Positions 42,717 to 51,165 of a DNA stretch of 64,000 bases are shown piece after piece. The notes under the pieces are model-generated. The model had not been told where the DNA came from and searched no databases. It was given only the letters and a program-made list of their open reading frames with translations. The first letter of the stretch is position 1. The number at the start of each line of letters is the position of its first letter. This DNA comes from JAQTNA01 sp043743785 (GTDB lineage: Bacteria; Pseudomonadota; Gammaproteobacteria; Burkholderiales; Rhodocyclaceae), in contig JAYTVW010000099.1 of the NCBI GenBank assembly GCA_043743785.1, forward strand, positions 1 through 64,000, read 5' to 3'. The position numbers and the translations under genes were made by a program.

Positions 42717-42807
42717 TTGAACGCCGAGGCGCGGAGGCGCCGAGAAAACCGCAAGGGGGCTTTATGAACACGTTCTTCCTCGGCGCCTCGGCGTCTCGGC
42801 GTTGCAA
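42717..42807. repeat. Family A repeat forming the 5' end of a gene
   Basis: Left arm TTGAACGCCGAGGCGCGGAG, right arm TCCTCGGCGCCTCGGCGTCT followed by CGGCGTTGCAA. It is the shortest full copy (91 bp). Its loop holds AAGGGGGCTTT followed by an ATG, and its right arm encodes the start of the downstream protein. Confidence 0.85.
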
Positions 42808-43603
42808 GCGGCTTTTCCCCGCCTTGTGCCTGCTGGGGGTGCTGGTGGCCCCGCCGGCCCAGGCGGTGGGCTTCAGCGGTGACAGCCGCCAAGGCGGCGA
42901 AGCCAGCCAGTTCGCCCCGGAAACCATCATCCGGTTTTCGAAAAAAGTGGAAAGGGCTTTGGCGGCCCGGGGCGCCAGGGTGGCCATCCTGGCCCGCATG
43001 GGGCGGCCGCCGGCCCAGTTGCCGGAAGGCATGCATTTCACCCACGCCGGCTTCGCGGTGTATTCGGAAATCACCACCCGGGACGGCCGCAAGCTGCCGG
43101 GCTATGCCGTATACAACCTCTACCAGAACGGGGCGCGTCCCGACACCAGCGCCCTGGTGCAGGATTACGCGGTGGATTTCTTCGCCGGGGTGGCGGTGTT
43201 GGAAGCCGGCGTCGTTGTGCCCTCGCCGGAATTGCAGCAACGCCTGCTGGAACTCATTGCCTCGCCCACCTACGCCAGCCTGCATGAACCCCGCTATTCC
43301 GCCATCGCCAATCCCTACACCCTGGGGCGTCAGAACTGCACGGAATTCGTGCTGGACGTGGTGAATGCCGCCATCTACCAGACGGATGACATCAGGAAAA
43401 TCAAGAGTGCCGAGAGAAGCTATTTCACAGCCCAGAAAGTCAATGTCAGCCCCCTCAAGCTGATGTTCGGCTCCATGTTCAGCAGCGAGGTGTCCCTGTC
43501 CGACCAGCCAGGGGAGCCGGTGACGGCCACCTTCGAGAGCATTACTCGCTATCTGGAGAAATACGACCAGGGTGCCGTGAGTTTTTCGGTCTTCGCGGAA
43601 TAA
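42764..43603 (+). CDS. DUF2145 family exported protein, copy 2, with repeat-derived N-terminus
   Basis: 279 residues from the ATG at 42764 (AAGGGGG upstream). The first residues MNTFFLGASASRR are encoded by the loop and right arm of a family A repeat and form the basic n-region of the signal peptide; the hydrophobic core LFPALCLLGVLVAPPAQA is native. The mature protein is a close paralogue of the preceding one, keeping GMHFTHAGFAVYSEI and NPYTLGRQNCTEFVLDVVNA. An alternative start at 42713 would overlap the previous stop as ATGA and add 17 repeat-encoded residues. Confidence 0.85.
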   Translation: MNTFFLGASASRRCKRLFPALCLLGVLVAPPAQAVGFSGDSRQGGEASQFAPETIIRFSKKVERALAARGARVAILARMGRPPAQLPEGMHFTHAGFAVYSEITTRDGRKLPGYAVYNLYQNGARPDTSALVQDYAVDFFAGVAVLEAGVVVPSPELQQRLLELIASPTYASLHEPRYSAIANPYTLGRQNCTEFVLDVVNAAIYQTDDIRKIKSAERSYFTAQKVNVSPLKLMFGSMFSSEVSLSDQPGEPVTATFESITRYLEKYDQGAVSFSVFAE

Positions 43604-43619
43604 AGAGCCGATAAAAACG

Positions 43620-43752
43620 GTTTGAACCGCAGAGGCGCAGAGGCGCGGAGGAAAAACAATGCGTTACGCTCCTCTTCGCTTTCACCCAACAGGTGAGGCC
43701 GAAAAACTCTCCCAGCCATGGTTTTCTCAGCGCCTCTGCGCCTCTGCGGTTA
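43620..43752. repeat. Family A palindromic repeat (downstream of DUF2145 pair)
   Basis: Left arm TTTGAACCGCAGAGGCGCAG, right arm TTCTCAGCGCCTCTGCGCCT followed by CTGCGGTTAA. Confidence 0.85.
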
Positions 43753-43820
43753 ATCAACTGTTTTTTCAAGGATGAACGGCTTTCCCCCGGTACAGTTGGA
43801 CCTTCCCGGGATTGCCGCGT

Positions 43821-44810
43821 TTACGGGTTTTCCCGGGCGTCCCAGTCGGCCTTGAGGGCGGCGATGCGGGGCTGCAGGGCCAGGAAGCGGGCCACCATTT
43901 GCGGGTCCAGGTGACTGCCGGCGCTTTCCCGCAGGGTGGTCAGCACGCGCTCCCGGGGCCAGGCCTCCTTGTAGGGCCGCTTCATGGAGAGGGCATCGAA
44001 GACGTCGGCGATGGCCACAATGCGCGCCGATTCGGGAATGTCCATCCCCGCCAGGCCCTGGGGGTAGCCGCTGCCGTCCCAGCGCTCGTGGTGATGCAGA
44101 GCGATTTCCGCCGCTAGCTGGAAGACGGGCGCTTCGCTCTTGGCCAGGATGTCGTAGCCGATGCGGGAGTGGGTCTTCATGATGAGCCACTCGTCCGCAT
44201 CCAGTGGCCCCGGCTTTTTCAGGATGGCGTCCGGAATGCCGATCTTGCCCGTGTCGTGCATGGGGGCGGCCAGTTCGATGAGGGCGCAGCGCTCTCCATC
44301 CCAGCCCGAGACCTCCGCCAAAGCCCGGCTGTAGGCGGCCATGCGCCAGATATGCACGCCGGTGTCCGTGTCGTTGTAGTGGCCCGCTTCGCCGAGCATG
44401 AAAACGGCGGCCCGGTAGCTGGCCTCCAGAGTGTCGGCGCGCACCAGGGACAGGTGGGTGCGTACCCTTGCCCGCACGATGGGGGCCGACACGGGCTTGG
44501 TGATGTAGTCCACCCCGCCGGCCTCGAAACCCGCGGTCTCGTCCAGTTCTTCCGACAGGCTGGTGACGAAAATGATGGGGATATCCGCAGTCAACGGTGT
44601 TCCCTTGAGGCGTCGACAGACTTCGTAGCCGTCCATGTCCGGCATTTCCACGTCCAGCAGGATCAGGGAGGGCCGATGCTTGGCCACGGCCAGCAGGGCC
44701 TCCGTGCCGTTGCGGGCGAAGACCAGGGGGTGGCTGTCCTTGAGGATCTGACGCAGGATGCCCAGGTTGGCGGGGTCGTCATCCACGCACAGGATGGGGC
44801 TGTGGCTCAT
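43821..44810 (-). CDS. Response regulator with HD-GYP phosphodiesterase output
   Basis: 329 residues. The receiver domain (1-120) has Asp in LILLDVEMPDMDGYEV near 53. The HD-GYP domain (about 140-310) has HDTGKIGIPDAILKKPGPLD, HHHERWDGSGYPQGLAG and VFDALSMKRPYKEAW, with metal ligands and the GYP motif intact. It predicts phosphorylation-controlled degradation of cyclic di-GMP. Its start overlaps the end of a hybrid kinase gene by four bases (ATGA), so the kinase is the evident partner. Confidence 0.95.
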   Translation of the reverse strand: MSHSPILCVDDDPANLGILRQILKDSHPLVFARNGTEALLAVAKHRPSLILLDVEMPDMDGYEVCRRLKGTPLTADIPIIFVTSLSEELDETAGFEAGGVDYITKPVSAPIVRARVRTHLSLVRADTLEASYRAAVFMLGEAGHYNDTDTGVHIWRMAAYSRALAEVSGWDGERCALIELAAPMHDTGKIGIPDAILKKPGPLDADEWLIMKTHSRIGYDILAKSEAPVFQLAAEIALHHHERWDGSGYPQGLAGMDIPESARIVAIADVFDALSMKRPYKEAWPRERVLTTLRESAGSHLDPQMVARFLALQPRIAALKADWDARENP

Positions 44811-47800
44811 GGGCGCATTTCCTCGGAGGTGGGGCCTTGCATGAGTCCCCGGGCGATGGCCTCGGCGCTGCGGAAATCGAAGGCTTCCAGATGCTCGTGC
44901 AGGGCCGCCAGCGGTTTTGCGGGCAGTTTGCCGGCGAGGGCTGCCAGGATGGGTTCCGCCTCGTCCGGGTTGTCCCGGTCCAGGGCCTGCAGGAGTTCGG
45001 CCAGCAGCGGGCCGGTGGCGGCGTCAGGTGCGGCGTTGCCCCCAAGGGCGTCTGCCGGTTCCGTCCACGCTTCGATGGCAATCCCGGCGGCCTCCAGCGC
45101 CGCCTGCAGCCGGGCCAGGGCCTCCGCCGGTTCCTTGCCCTGGTCTTTGGCTTCATCCAGGGCCTGTTCCAGCCGGTCAGCCTGGCGCCAGACATCCTGC
45201 AGCGCCATGCTGCCCGCCGCGCCCTTGAGTTTGTGCACCAGGGCCGTCGCGTCGACGCCCCGGGCCAGCAGCGCGGCGATTTCCAGGCCATCCTGGCCAT
45301 GCTCTTCGGCAAAACGGAACAGATATTTGCGGAAGACGTCCTGGCTGCCCCAATTACGCAGGCCCCGCGCCACATCGATGGGCCGGGCCTCTGGCGTGCT
45401 TTCCGCGGCCCGGGACACTGCCACCGGGCGTCCCGTCAGACCCAGCACGGCAAGGATCAGTTCATCCACCTCGAAAGGCTTGGGGACGAAGCCGTTCATG
45501 CCGGCCTTGAGCGCCGCCTCCTGTTGGTTCTTGAAGGCGCCGGCCGTCAAGGCCAGCACCGGCAGATCCTGTAGCCCCAGGTTTTCCCGGATTTGCCGGG
45601 TGGCTTCAATGCCGTCCATGACTGGCATTTGCACGTCCATCAGGACCAGGTCCACCTGCCTCGTTCTCAGCGTGTCCACCGCCTGCAGACCATCCGCCGC
45701 CAGCACTACCTGGGCACCTTCCTCTTCCAGGATGTGGCGGGCCACCTCGCAGTTGATCTCGCTGTCGTCCACCACGAGGATCCGGATGCCTTTGAGCCGG
45801 CCGCCGGCCCGTGGTGCTTCAAACTGCCGGTTGTCCCCCTTTGACCGGGCCGCGCCCACCGCGTTGTAGATCGCCGAGGCGGTCACGGGCTTGGTGAGGA
45901 TGGCATCCGCCACGGCGGCCTGCTGGTGGTGCAGCAAATGTTCCCGGTCATGGGCCGTGACCATGATGATGGCCGGCGGCGGGTGCTCCCCCAAGGCCTC
46001 GTGCAGGCGGCTGGCTGCGCTGAGACCATCCATGCCCGGCATTTTCCAGTCCAGCAGCAGCACGTCGAAGGGCGTGCCGGATGCCATGGCCGCCAGGCCC
46101 TGGGCCACGGCGTCCTCGCCGGAATGGGCAACAGAGGTGAGCCAGCCCATGCTGCGGGTCATTTCCGCGAGCATGTCCCGGGCTACCGGATGGTCGTCGG
46201 CGATGAGCGCCCTGAGGCCGGACAGGCGGACGGGGGCCGGTCGGACTTGCTCGTCCGGCGCCAGGGGGATGATGAAACTGAATTCGCTGCCCTGGCCGGG
46301 CTGGCTGTCAATGTGGATGCTGCCGCCCATCAGGCCCACTATGCGCCGGGTGATGGTGAGGCCCAGGCCCGTGCCGCCGAAGCGCCGCGTGGTGGAATTG
46401 TCTGCCTGGGAGAAGGCGGAGAAGATTTCCGTCTGCATGTCCGCCGGAATGCCGATGCCGGAGTCCCGGACGGCGAAGCAGAGGCTGCCAGCCTGCCCGT
46501 TGGCCGGGCTGACCGTCAGGCTTACCTCGCCGGCCTCGGTGAACTTGATGGCGTTGCCGGTCAGGTTAATGAGGACCTGTTCCAGGCGCAAGGCGTCGCC
46601 TTTGAGAAACTGCTGGCCCGCGGGCACCGGGCCAACGATGAGTTCGATGGCCTTGTCGCCGACGGCGGTCCCCATGATGGTGGCCACATTTTCCAGCACG
46701 TCGCCCAGGCGGAAGGGCGCGTGTTCGATTTCCATGCGCCCGGCCTCGATTTTCGAGAAGTCCAGGATGTCGTTGATGATGCCCAAGAGAGAGCGGCCGG
46801 CGTTACGGATTTTTTGCACCATGTCCCGTTCGGCGGGCCGAAGGCTGCGGTTCTCCAGCAAGTAGGCCAGGCCCAGGATGGCGTTCATGGGGGTACGGAT
46901 CTCGTGGCTCATGTTGGCCAGGAAATCGCTTTTGGAGCGGCTGGCCAGTTCCGCCAGTTCCTTGGCCTCCGCCAGTTCCCGGGTGCGTTCCAGGACCGTG
47001 CTTTCCAGCTGCAGGCGATGCTGTTGCAGCTCTTCCTCGATGGACTTCCTTTCGCTGATGTCGGCGCAAATCCAGGTGCTGTCGGCGCTGAGGGGGGCGG
47101 CGGGGTCATGGGGATGGCCGGTCAGGGCGCCCCAGAACGAGGAACCGTCCTTGTGCCGCAAGGGCAGTTCCACGGTGAAGGTAGCGTTTTCGCCCAGGGG
47201 GGCGTAGCCGGCCCCCATTTTTACGTAAGCGGCTTCATCCCGGTACAGCAGGCGGGTGGAGCAGCCGATCAGTTCCCCCCGGCCGTAGCCGAACATTTCT
47301 TCAAATCGGCGGTTGCAGGAGACGACGTGTCGGTTGCGCACGGTGAGGATACCCACCAGCGCGTTGTCCAGCATGGCGTTTTTTTCCCTGAGCAGGGATT
47401 CGGTCTGGTGTTCCGCTTGCCGCAGCCGTGTCAGGGTGTCGCGAAAGCTTTGTACCGATTCGGATAGCCGGCCGATCTGGTCCTCCCGGCCAATGCCGGA
47501 AAGCGAAATATTGGTCTCGCCGCGGCTCAACCTGGACAGGCTTTCCTGGATGTCGGCGAAAGGCCGGGCGGTCCTGCGCCCGAGCAAGTAGATGCCGGCT
47601 ATCATGGCCATGGCCATGAGCAGGTTGCTGATGCCTGTGGAGCGCAGGGTGCGCTGCAGTTCCTGGTCCACCGAGGCGCGGGAGAGGGCGAGTTCGATGC
47701 GTCCCACCGGGGTGGCTTGCCGGCCATCCACGTAGCTGATGGCGCGGCTGGTGAACACCACATCGGCCGGCGGCAGGGGCGTGCCGGCCTGGGCCATGAC

Positions 47801-48103
47801 GTTTCCTTCCGGATCGAGGACCCGGGCACTGACTACGTCCTGGCTGGCGCCCAGGGCACTCACGGCACTGGAGACGGCGGCGCTGTTGAAATCAAAGAGG
47901 GGGCGGGCGAGGGATTCGGAAACCACCGAGGCCAGGCGCTCCGTGCGTTCCTTCAGGCGTTTCTCCACGTCCATGCGCAGGGATTGCATGGCATACGCGG
48001 TGTACAGGCCGCTGCCCAGTGTCACCACCAGGAATACGCCCGCATAAAGCCGTACCAGCAAATCCCGGCGCCAGGCCTGGACGAGGAAACGGAACATGAT
48101 CAT
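44807..48103 (-). CDS. Four-part hybrid histidine kinase (PAS, two receivers, Hpt)
   Basis: 1098 residues; an ATG two codons later is possible. TM1 is about 17-37, with a periplasmic loop to about 165 and TM2 about 170-188. HAMP, then PAS (about 250-370; NALVGILTVRNRHVVSCNRR), HisKA (MSHEIRTPMNAILGLAYLL near 410), HATPase (VRDSGIGIP; GGTGLGLTI), a first receiver (VLLLDWKMPGMDG near 690), a second receiver (LVLMDVQMPVMDG near 835) and Hpt (LVHKLKGAAGSM near 970). It is preceded by a periplasmic binding protein gene and followed, with overlap, by the REC-HD-GYP gene. Confidence 0.94.
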   Translation of the reverse strand: MIMFRFLVQAWRRDLLVRLYAGVFLVVTLGSGLYTAYAMQSLRMDVEKRLKERTERLASVVSESLARPLFDFNSAAVSSAVSALGASQDVVSARVLDPEGNVMAQAGTPLPPADVVFTSRAISYVDGRQATPVGRIELALSRASVDQELQRTLRSTGISNLLMAMAMIAGIYLLGRRTARPFADIQESLSRLSRGETNISLSGIGREDQIGRLSESVQSFRDTLTRLRQAEHQTESLLREKNAMLDNALVGILTVRNRHVVSCNRRFEEMFGYGRGELIGCSTRLLYRDEAAYVKMGAGYAPLGENATFTVELPLRHKDGSSFWGALTGHPHDPAAPLSADSTWICADISERKSIEEELQQHRLQLESTVLERTRELAEAKELAELASRSKSDFLANMSHEIRTPMNAILGLAYLLENRSLRPAERDMVQKIRNAGRSLLGIINDILDFSKIEAGRMEIEHAPFRLGDVLENVATIMGTAVGDKAIELIVGPVPAGQQFLKGDALRLEQVLINLTGNAIKFTEAGEVSLTVSPANGQAGSLCFAVRDSGIGIPADMQTEIFSAFSQADNSTTRRFGGTGLGLTITRRIVGLMGGSIHIDSQPGQGSEFSFIIPLAPDEQVRPAPVRLSGLRALIADDHPVARDMLAEMTRSMGWLTSVAHSGEDAVAQGLAAMASGTPFDVLLLDWKMPGMDGLSAASRLHEALGEHPPPAIIMVTAHDREHLLHHQQAAVADAILTKPVTASAIYNAVGAARSKGDNRQFEAPRAGGRLKGIRILVVDDSEINCEVARHILEEEGAQVVLAADGLQAVDTLRTRQVDLVLMDVQMPVMDGIEATRQIRENLGLQDLPVLALTAGAFKNQQEAALKAGMNGFVPKPFEVDELILAVLGLTGRPVAVSRAAESTPEARPIDVARGLRNWGSQDVFRKYLFRFAEEHGQDGLEIAALLARGVDATALVHKLKGAAGSMALQDVWRQADRLEQALDEAKDQGKEPAEALARLQAALEAAGIAIEAWTEPADALGGNAAPDAATGPLLAELLQALDRDNPDEAEPILAALAGKLPAKPLAALHEHLEAFDFRSAEAIARGLMQGPTSEEMRP

Positions 48104-48160
48104 CCCAGGAAATTCGTGCCCCGGCCGGCCGGGGCCACGCAGAAGCGTTGTTACGGCAGG

Positions 48161-48937
48161 CTAGCGCGTGCCCTTGAGGGCCTGATGCTCAAGTTTTTGA
48201 TATTCAGCGCTCTTGCGCACGTCCTCGATGGTGTTCCAGATTTTCAAAGCGAGGTCGTGGCGGTTGTTGAGGAAGTCGTAGGAGAACATGAGGAAGTAGG
48301 GTTTTTGCACCAGGGGGAGAGGGGCTTCCTCCAGTTGGACCGCCAGTTTTGGCTCCGCCGCGAAGATCGCATCCACTTCGCCGTCCAGCATGGCCGCCGC
48401 CGCCAGGCGTCCTGCGGCCAGTTTCCGGGCCAGCTCAATCGGTTTCTGGGCGCCTTCGTCCACCTGGGCGCCGAGGGCGCGCAAGGGCTCGCCCACCGAG
48501 TAGCCGAGCTGGATGCCCACCGGGCCATCCAGGTGGTGGAAGGTCTTGCCGTCCCATTCCAGCCTGCTGCCCTTCTTTTTCAGGATGACGTAGCGATCCG
48601 TGTTGAGGCGCTTGTTGATGTCCGGCGTGGCGCCGCCGGGGTAGGCGCCCATGTCCACCCGCTCCGCTTTGAAGCTGGCGCCGATGGTGCCGCTTACCGT
48701 ACTGGTCTTGAGTTCGGCGAGGCAGCGTTTCCAGGGCATGCCCGCATATTCGAAGCGGATACCCAGGCGCTGGGCAACCCGGTTGAGGAGTTCGATGTTC
48801 AGCCCGCCGCCCTCCTGGGTGCGCCAGGGCCGCACGTCGCTTTTTTCCAGGCAGAAAACGAGGGTTTCCGTCGCCAGCGCCGGGCCGGCGAGGCAGAGCA
48901 GCAGAAATCCGGGCAGAGAGCGAAGAAAATTTGTCAT
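48161..48937 (-). CDS. Periplasmic amino-acid-type binding protein (SBP_bac_3)
   Basis: 258 residues with a signal peptide (SLPGFLLLCLAGPALA). The fold-typical start (LVFCLEKSDVRPWRTQEGGG), GLNIELLNRVAQRLGIRFEY, and LAAAAMLDGEVDAIFAAEP mark a type 2 binding protein of the family that includes amino-acid and sensor-linked proteins. No permease or ATPase gene is near. It lies 57 bp upstream of the four-part hybrid kinase, which suggests a sensing role. Confidence 0.87.
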   Translation of the reverse strand: MTNFLRSLPGFLLLCLAGPALATETLVFCLEKSDVRPWRTQEGGGLNIELLNRVAQRLGIRFEYAGMPWKRCLAELKTSTVSGTIGASFKAERVDMGAYPGGATPDINKRLNTDRYVILKKKGSRLEWDGKTFHHLDGPVGIQLGYSVGEPLRALGAQVDEGAQKPIELARKLAAGRLAAAAMLDGEVDAIFAAEPKLAVQLEEAPLPLVQKPYFLMFSYDFLNNRHDLALKIWNTIEDVRKSAEYQKLEHQALKGTR

Positions 48938-49065
48938 GAGGGCGGACGGAGTATGCCGACACCGGCACCTGTATTCAATCGGCGGAAAGTATAGTCGGCG
49001 CCCAATTTCCCGACTGTGAACTATTTGGCATCCCGGCAGCCGCCCCGGCCGGCTTGCGTCGCCGC

Positions 49066-50793
49066 TCAGTTGCGGGCCTGGAAAGCCAGCAGGAAGGGCA
49101 GCAGTTCGGCAGCGGGCATGGGCCTGGCGTAGAGAAAGCCCTGCAGGATGTCGCAGCCGAGTTTTTTCAGGTGTTGCTTCTGGCCTTCCGTCTCGATGCC
49201 TTCGGCGGCGATCTCCAGGCCCAGGGCATGGGAGAGGGCGATGGTGGCGGAGCAGATGGCCGAGTCTTCCTGGTCCGTCTCGATGTCCTTGACGAAACTC
49301 CGCGCCAGTTTCAGGCGGTGGATGGGCAGGTGCTTGAGGTAGGACAGGGAGGAGTAGCCGGTGCCGAAATCGTCCATGGACAGCACGATACCCATGTCGG
49401 AGAGCTGGCTGAGGATGGCGATGGTGGCCGCCGGGTTCTGCATGGCGGTCTGTTCGGTGATCTCCAGTTCCAGATCCTTGGCCTCCAGGTCAAAGCAGGC
49501 GAGGGCGCCGCGCACCACGCTGGGCAGGCCTTCGTAGCGCAATTGCTGGGCCGACAGATTTATGGCGATGCGCACGTCGCTGATGCCCTGGTTGCGCAGT
49601 TCCCGCAACTGGCGGCAGGCTTCCCAGAAAACCCAGTCGCCGATGGGTTGGATGAGCCCGGTTTCTTCCGCCACCGGGATGAACTGGGCCGTGGATACCG
49701 GACCCCATTCCGGGTGGGTCCAGCGGGCCAGGGCCTCCAGGCCGACGATGCGCCCGCTTTCCAGGTGGATCTGGGGCTGGAAGCAGACGTGGAACTGGCC
49801 GTCACCGCTGTGGGCCGCCTCGATGGCAGCCCTGAGGCCGTTCTCGATGCGGGTGCGTTCCAGGGCGGCCAGATTCATGGCCGGCGAGAAGAACTGCACG
49901 TTGTTGCGGCCGGCCTGCTTGGCGTGGTACATGGCGGTGTCGGCGTTCTTCAGCAGGATTTCGCCGTCCCGGCCGTCCATGGGAAACAGGGCCACGCCGA
50001 TGCTGGGGGTGGTGGTCAGGGTGTGGGCACCCACCCGATAGACGTCTTCCAGATTGCGTTTTACCTTGCTGGCGATGCCCGCCACGGACATGGCGTTGTC
50101 GATGTCCGGCAGCACCACGACGAACTCGTCGCCCCCCAGGCGGGCCACGATGTCGCTGGCCCGCACGCTGTCCGTCAGGCGGCGGGCCACGCTTTCCAGC
50201 AAGCCATCGCCCACGTCGTGGCCCAGGGTGTCATTGACGAGCTTGAAACGGTCCAGATCCAGCAGTATGACGGCCACCTGATGGGATTCCCGCTGGGCGC
50301 GGGCCAGGGCCAGTTCCAGCTGGTTCTCCAGGGCGGCGCGGTTGAACAGTTTTGTCAGGGAGTCATGCTGGGCCTGGTAGGCTATGCGCGCCACCGTTTC
50401 CTTGTGCTCGGCCATGTCGCCGAGGATGCCCACGTAGCCTTCGAGTTCCCCCGCCTCGTCCTTGACTGCGGTGATGCTGACCCACTTCGGGTAGATGCTG
50501 CCGTCCCGCGCCCGATCCCAGATTTCCCCTCGCCATTCCCCCCGCTCGGCGAGGGCCTGCCACAGGTCGTGGTAGGTCGCGCTTTGTGTCTTGCCGGAGG
50601 CGAGCAGCTTGGGGTCGCGGCCGAGTACTTCCGCTTCGCTGTAGCCGGTGACTCGGGTGAAGGCCCCGTTGACCGCCACGATATGATTCTGCCGGTCGCA
50701 CAGGATGATGGCTTCGCCGCTCTTGGCGAAGACCTGGCGGAGGATGCGCAACTGGCGTTGCGGGTCCGCAGGGAATGGGAGGTTCGGCGGCAT
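49066..50793 (-). CDS. PAS-GGDEF-EAL cyclic di-GMP protein
   Basis: 575 residues with no membrane segment. PAS with PAC (about 10-135; AIILCDRQNHIVAVNGAFTR), GGDEF (about 140-300) with an intact RLGGDEFVVVLP, and EAL (about 315-560) with GLEALARWTHPE, INLSAQQL, ITEQTAMQNP, MDDFGTGYSSLSYL, KLARSFVKDI and AEGIETEGQ. Both catalytic signatures look complete, so it could be bifunctional, switched by the PAS domain. Confidence 0.94.
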   Translation of the reverse strand: MPPNLPFPADPQRQLRILRQVFAKSGEAIILCDRQNHIVAVNGAFTRVTGYSEAEVLGRDPKLLASGKTQSATYHDLWQALAERGEWRGEIWDRARDGSIYPKWVSITAVKDEAGELEGYVGILGDMAEHKETVARIAYQAQHDSLTKLFNRAALENQLELALARAQRESHQVAVILLDLDRFKLVNDTLGHDVGDGLLESVARRLTDSVRASDIVARLGGDEFVVVLPDIDNAMSVAGIASKVKRNLEDVYRVGAHTLTTTPSIGVALFPMDGRDGEILLKNADTAMYHAKQAGRNNVQFFSPAMNLAALERTRIENGLRAAIEAAHSGDGQFHVCFQPQIHLESGRIVGLEALARWTHPEWGPVSTAQFIPVAEETGLIQPIGDWVFWEACRQLRELRNQGISDVRIAINLSAQQLRYEGLPSVVRGALACFDLEAKDLELEITEQTAMQNPAATIAILSQLSDMGIVLSMDDFGTGYSSLSYLKHLPIHRLKLARSFVKDIETDQEDSAICSATIALSHALGLEIAAEGIETEGQKQHLKKLGCDILQGFLYARPMPAAELLPFLLAFQARN

Positions 50794-50867
50794 GCGGTGA
50801 AATCCTGTAAACTTTTCGGCATTTTAACGGCGTCACGGTTTAACGGTGATTCGGGCGGTATCTTTAA

Positions 50868-51013
50868 CGTGAAAGTCGCGCTAGCGACTCACTGCGCTCC
50901 CCTCTCCCTCCGGGGCTGCATGGGGAATTCGGAGAGCATTGCTCTCCGCCCACGCAGCCGGCAGGCAATGCAGAGCCTGCCGTGGGCGCGAAGCGGGGGT
51001 TGGGGGTGAGGGA
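50868..51013. repeat. Family F repeat, copy 1
   Basis: It starts ACGTGAAAGTCGCGCTAGCG followed by ACTCACTGCGCTCCCCTCTC and ends in GGGGTTGGGGGTGAGGG. The interior contains nested hairpins (GGAGAGCATTGCTCTCC; GGCAGGC..GCCTGCC). The start matches the copy at 56499-56570. Confidence 0.65.
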
Positions 51014-51014
51014 G

Positions 51015-51062
51015 ACGGGCATGACTTTCATCATCAGGGGCGTCCTCAAAATTCATGCCCGT
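51015..51062. repeat. Inverted repeat in the leader of the REC-REC-GGDEF-EAL gene
   Basis: ACGGGCATGA (51015-51024) is perfectly complementary to TCATGCCCGT (51053-51062), 28 bp apart, about 100 bp before the downstream start codon. The role is unknown; a leader hairpin or regulator site is possible. Confidence 0.45.
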
Positions 51063-51165
51063 TAGGGATGGTGATATCGCTACTTGAGAGTTTTCCTCAA
51101 GAACAGGCCTCTCCGGCCGATAAACCCTGTCCGTTGTCAGGTCTTGCCCCCGGGGGGATGGATAA

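Noticed and set aside
42713..42763. Start of DUF2145 copy 2 at the ATGA overlap
   Set aside because: Possible, but it would add 17 repeat-encoded residues before an ATG that has a better ribosome site; kept as an alternative only.
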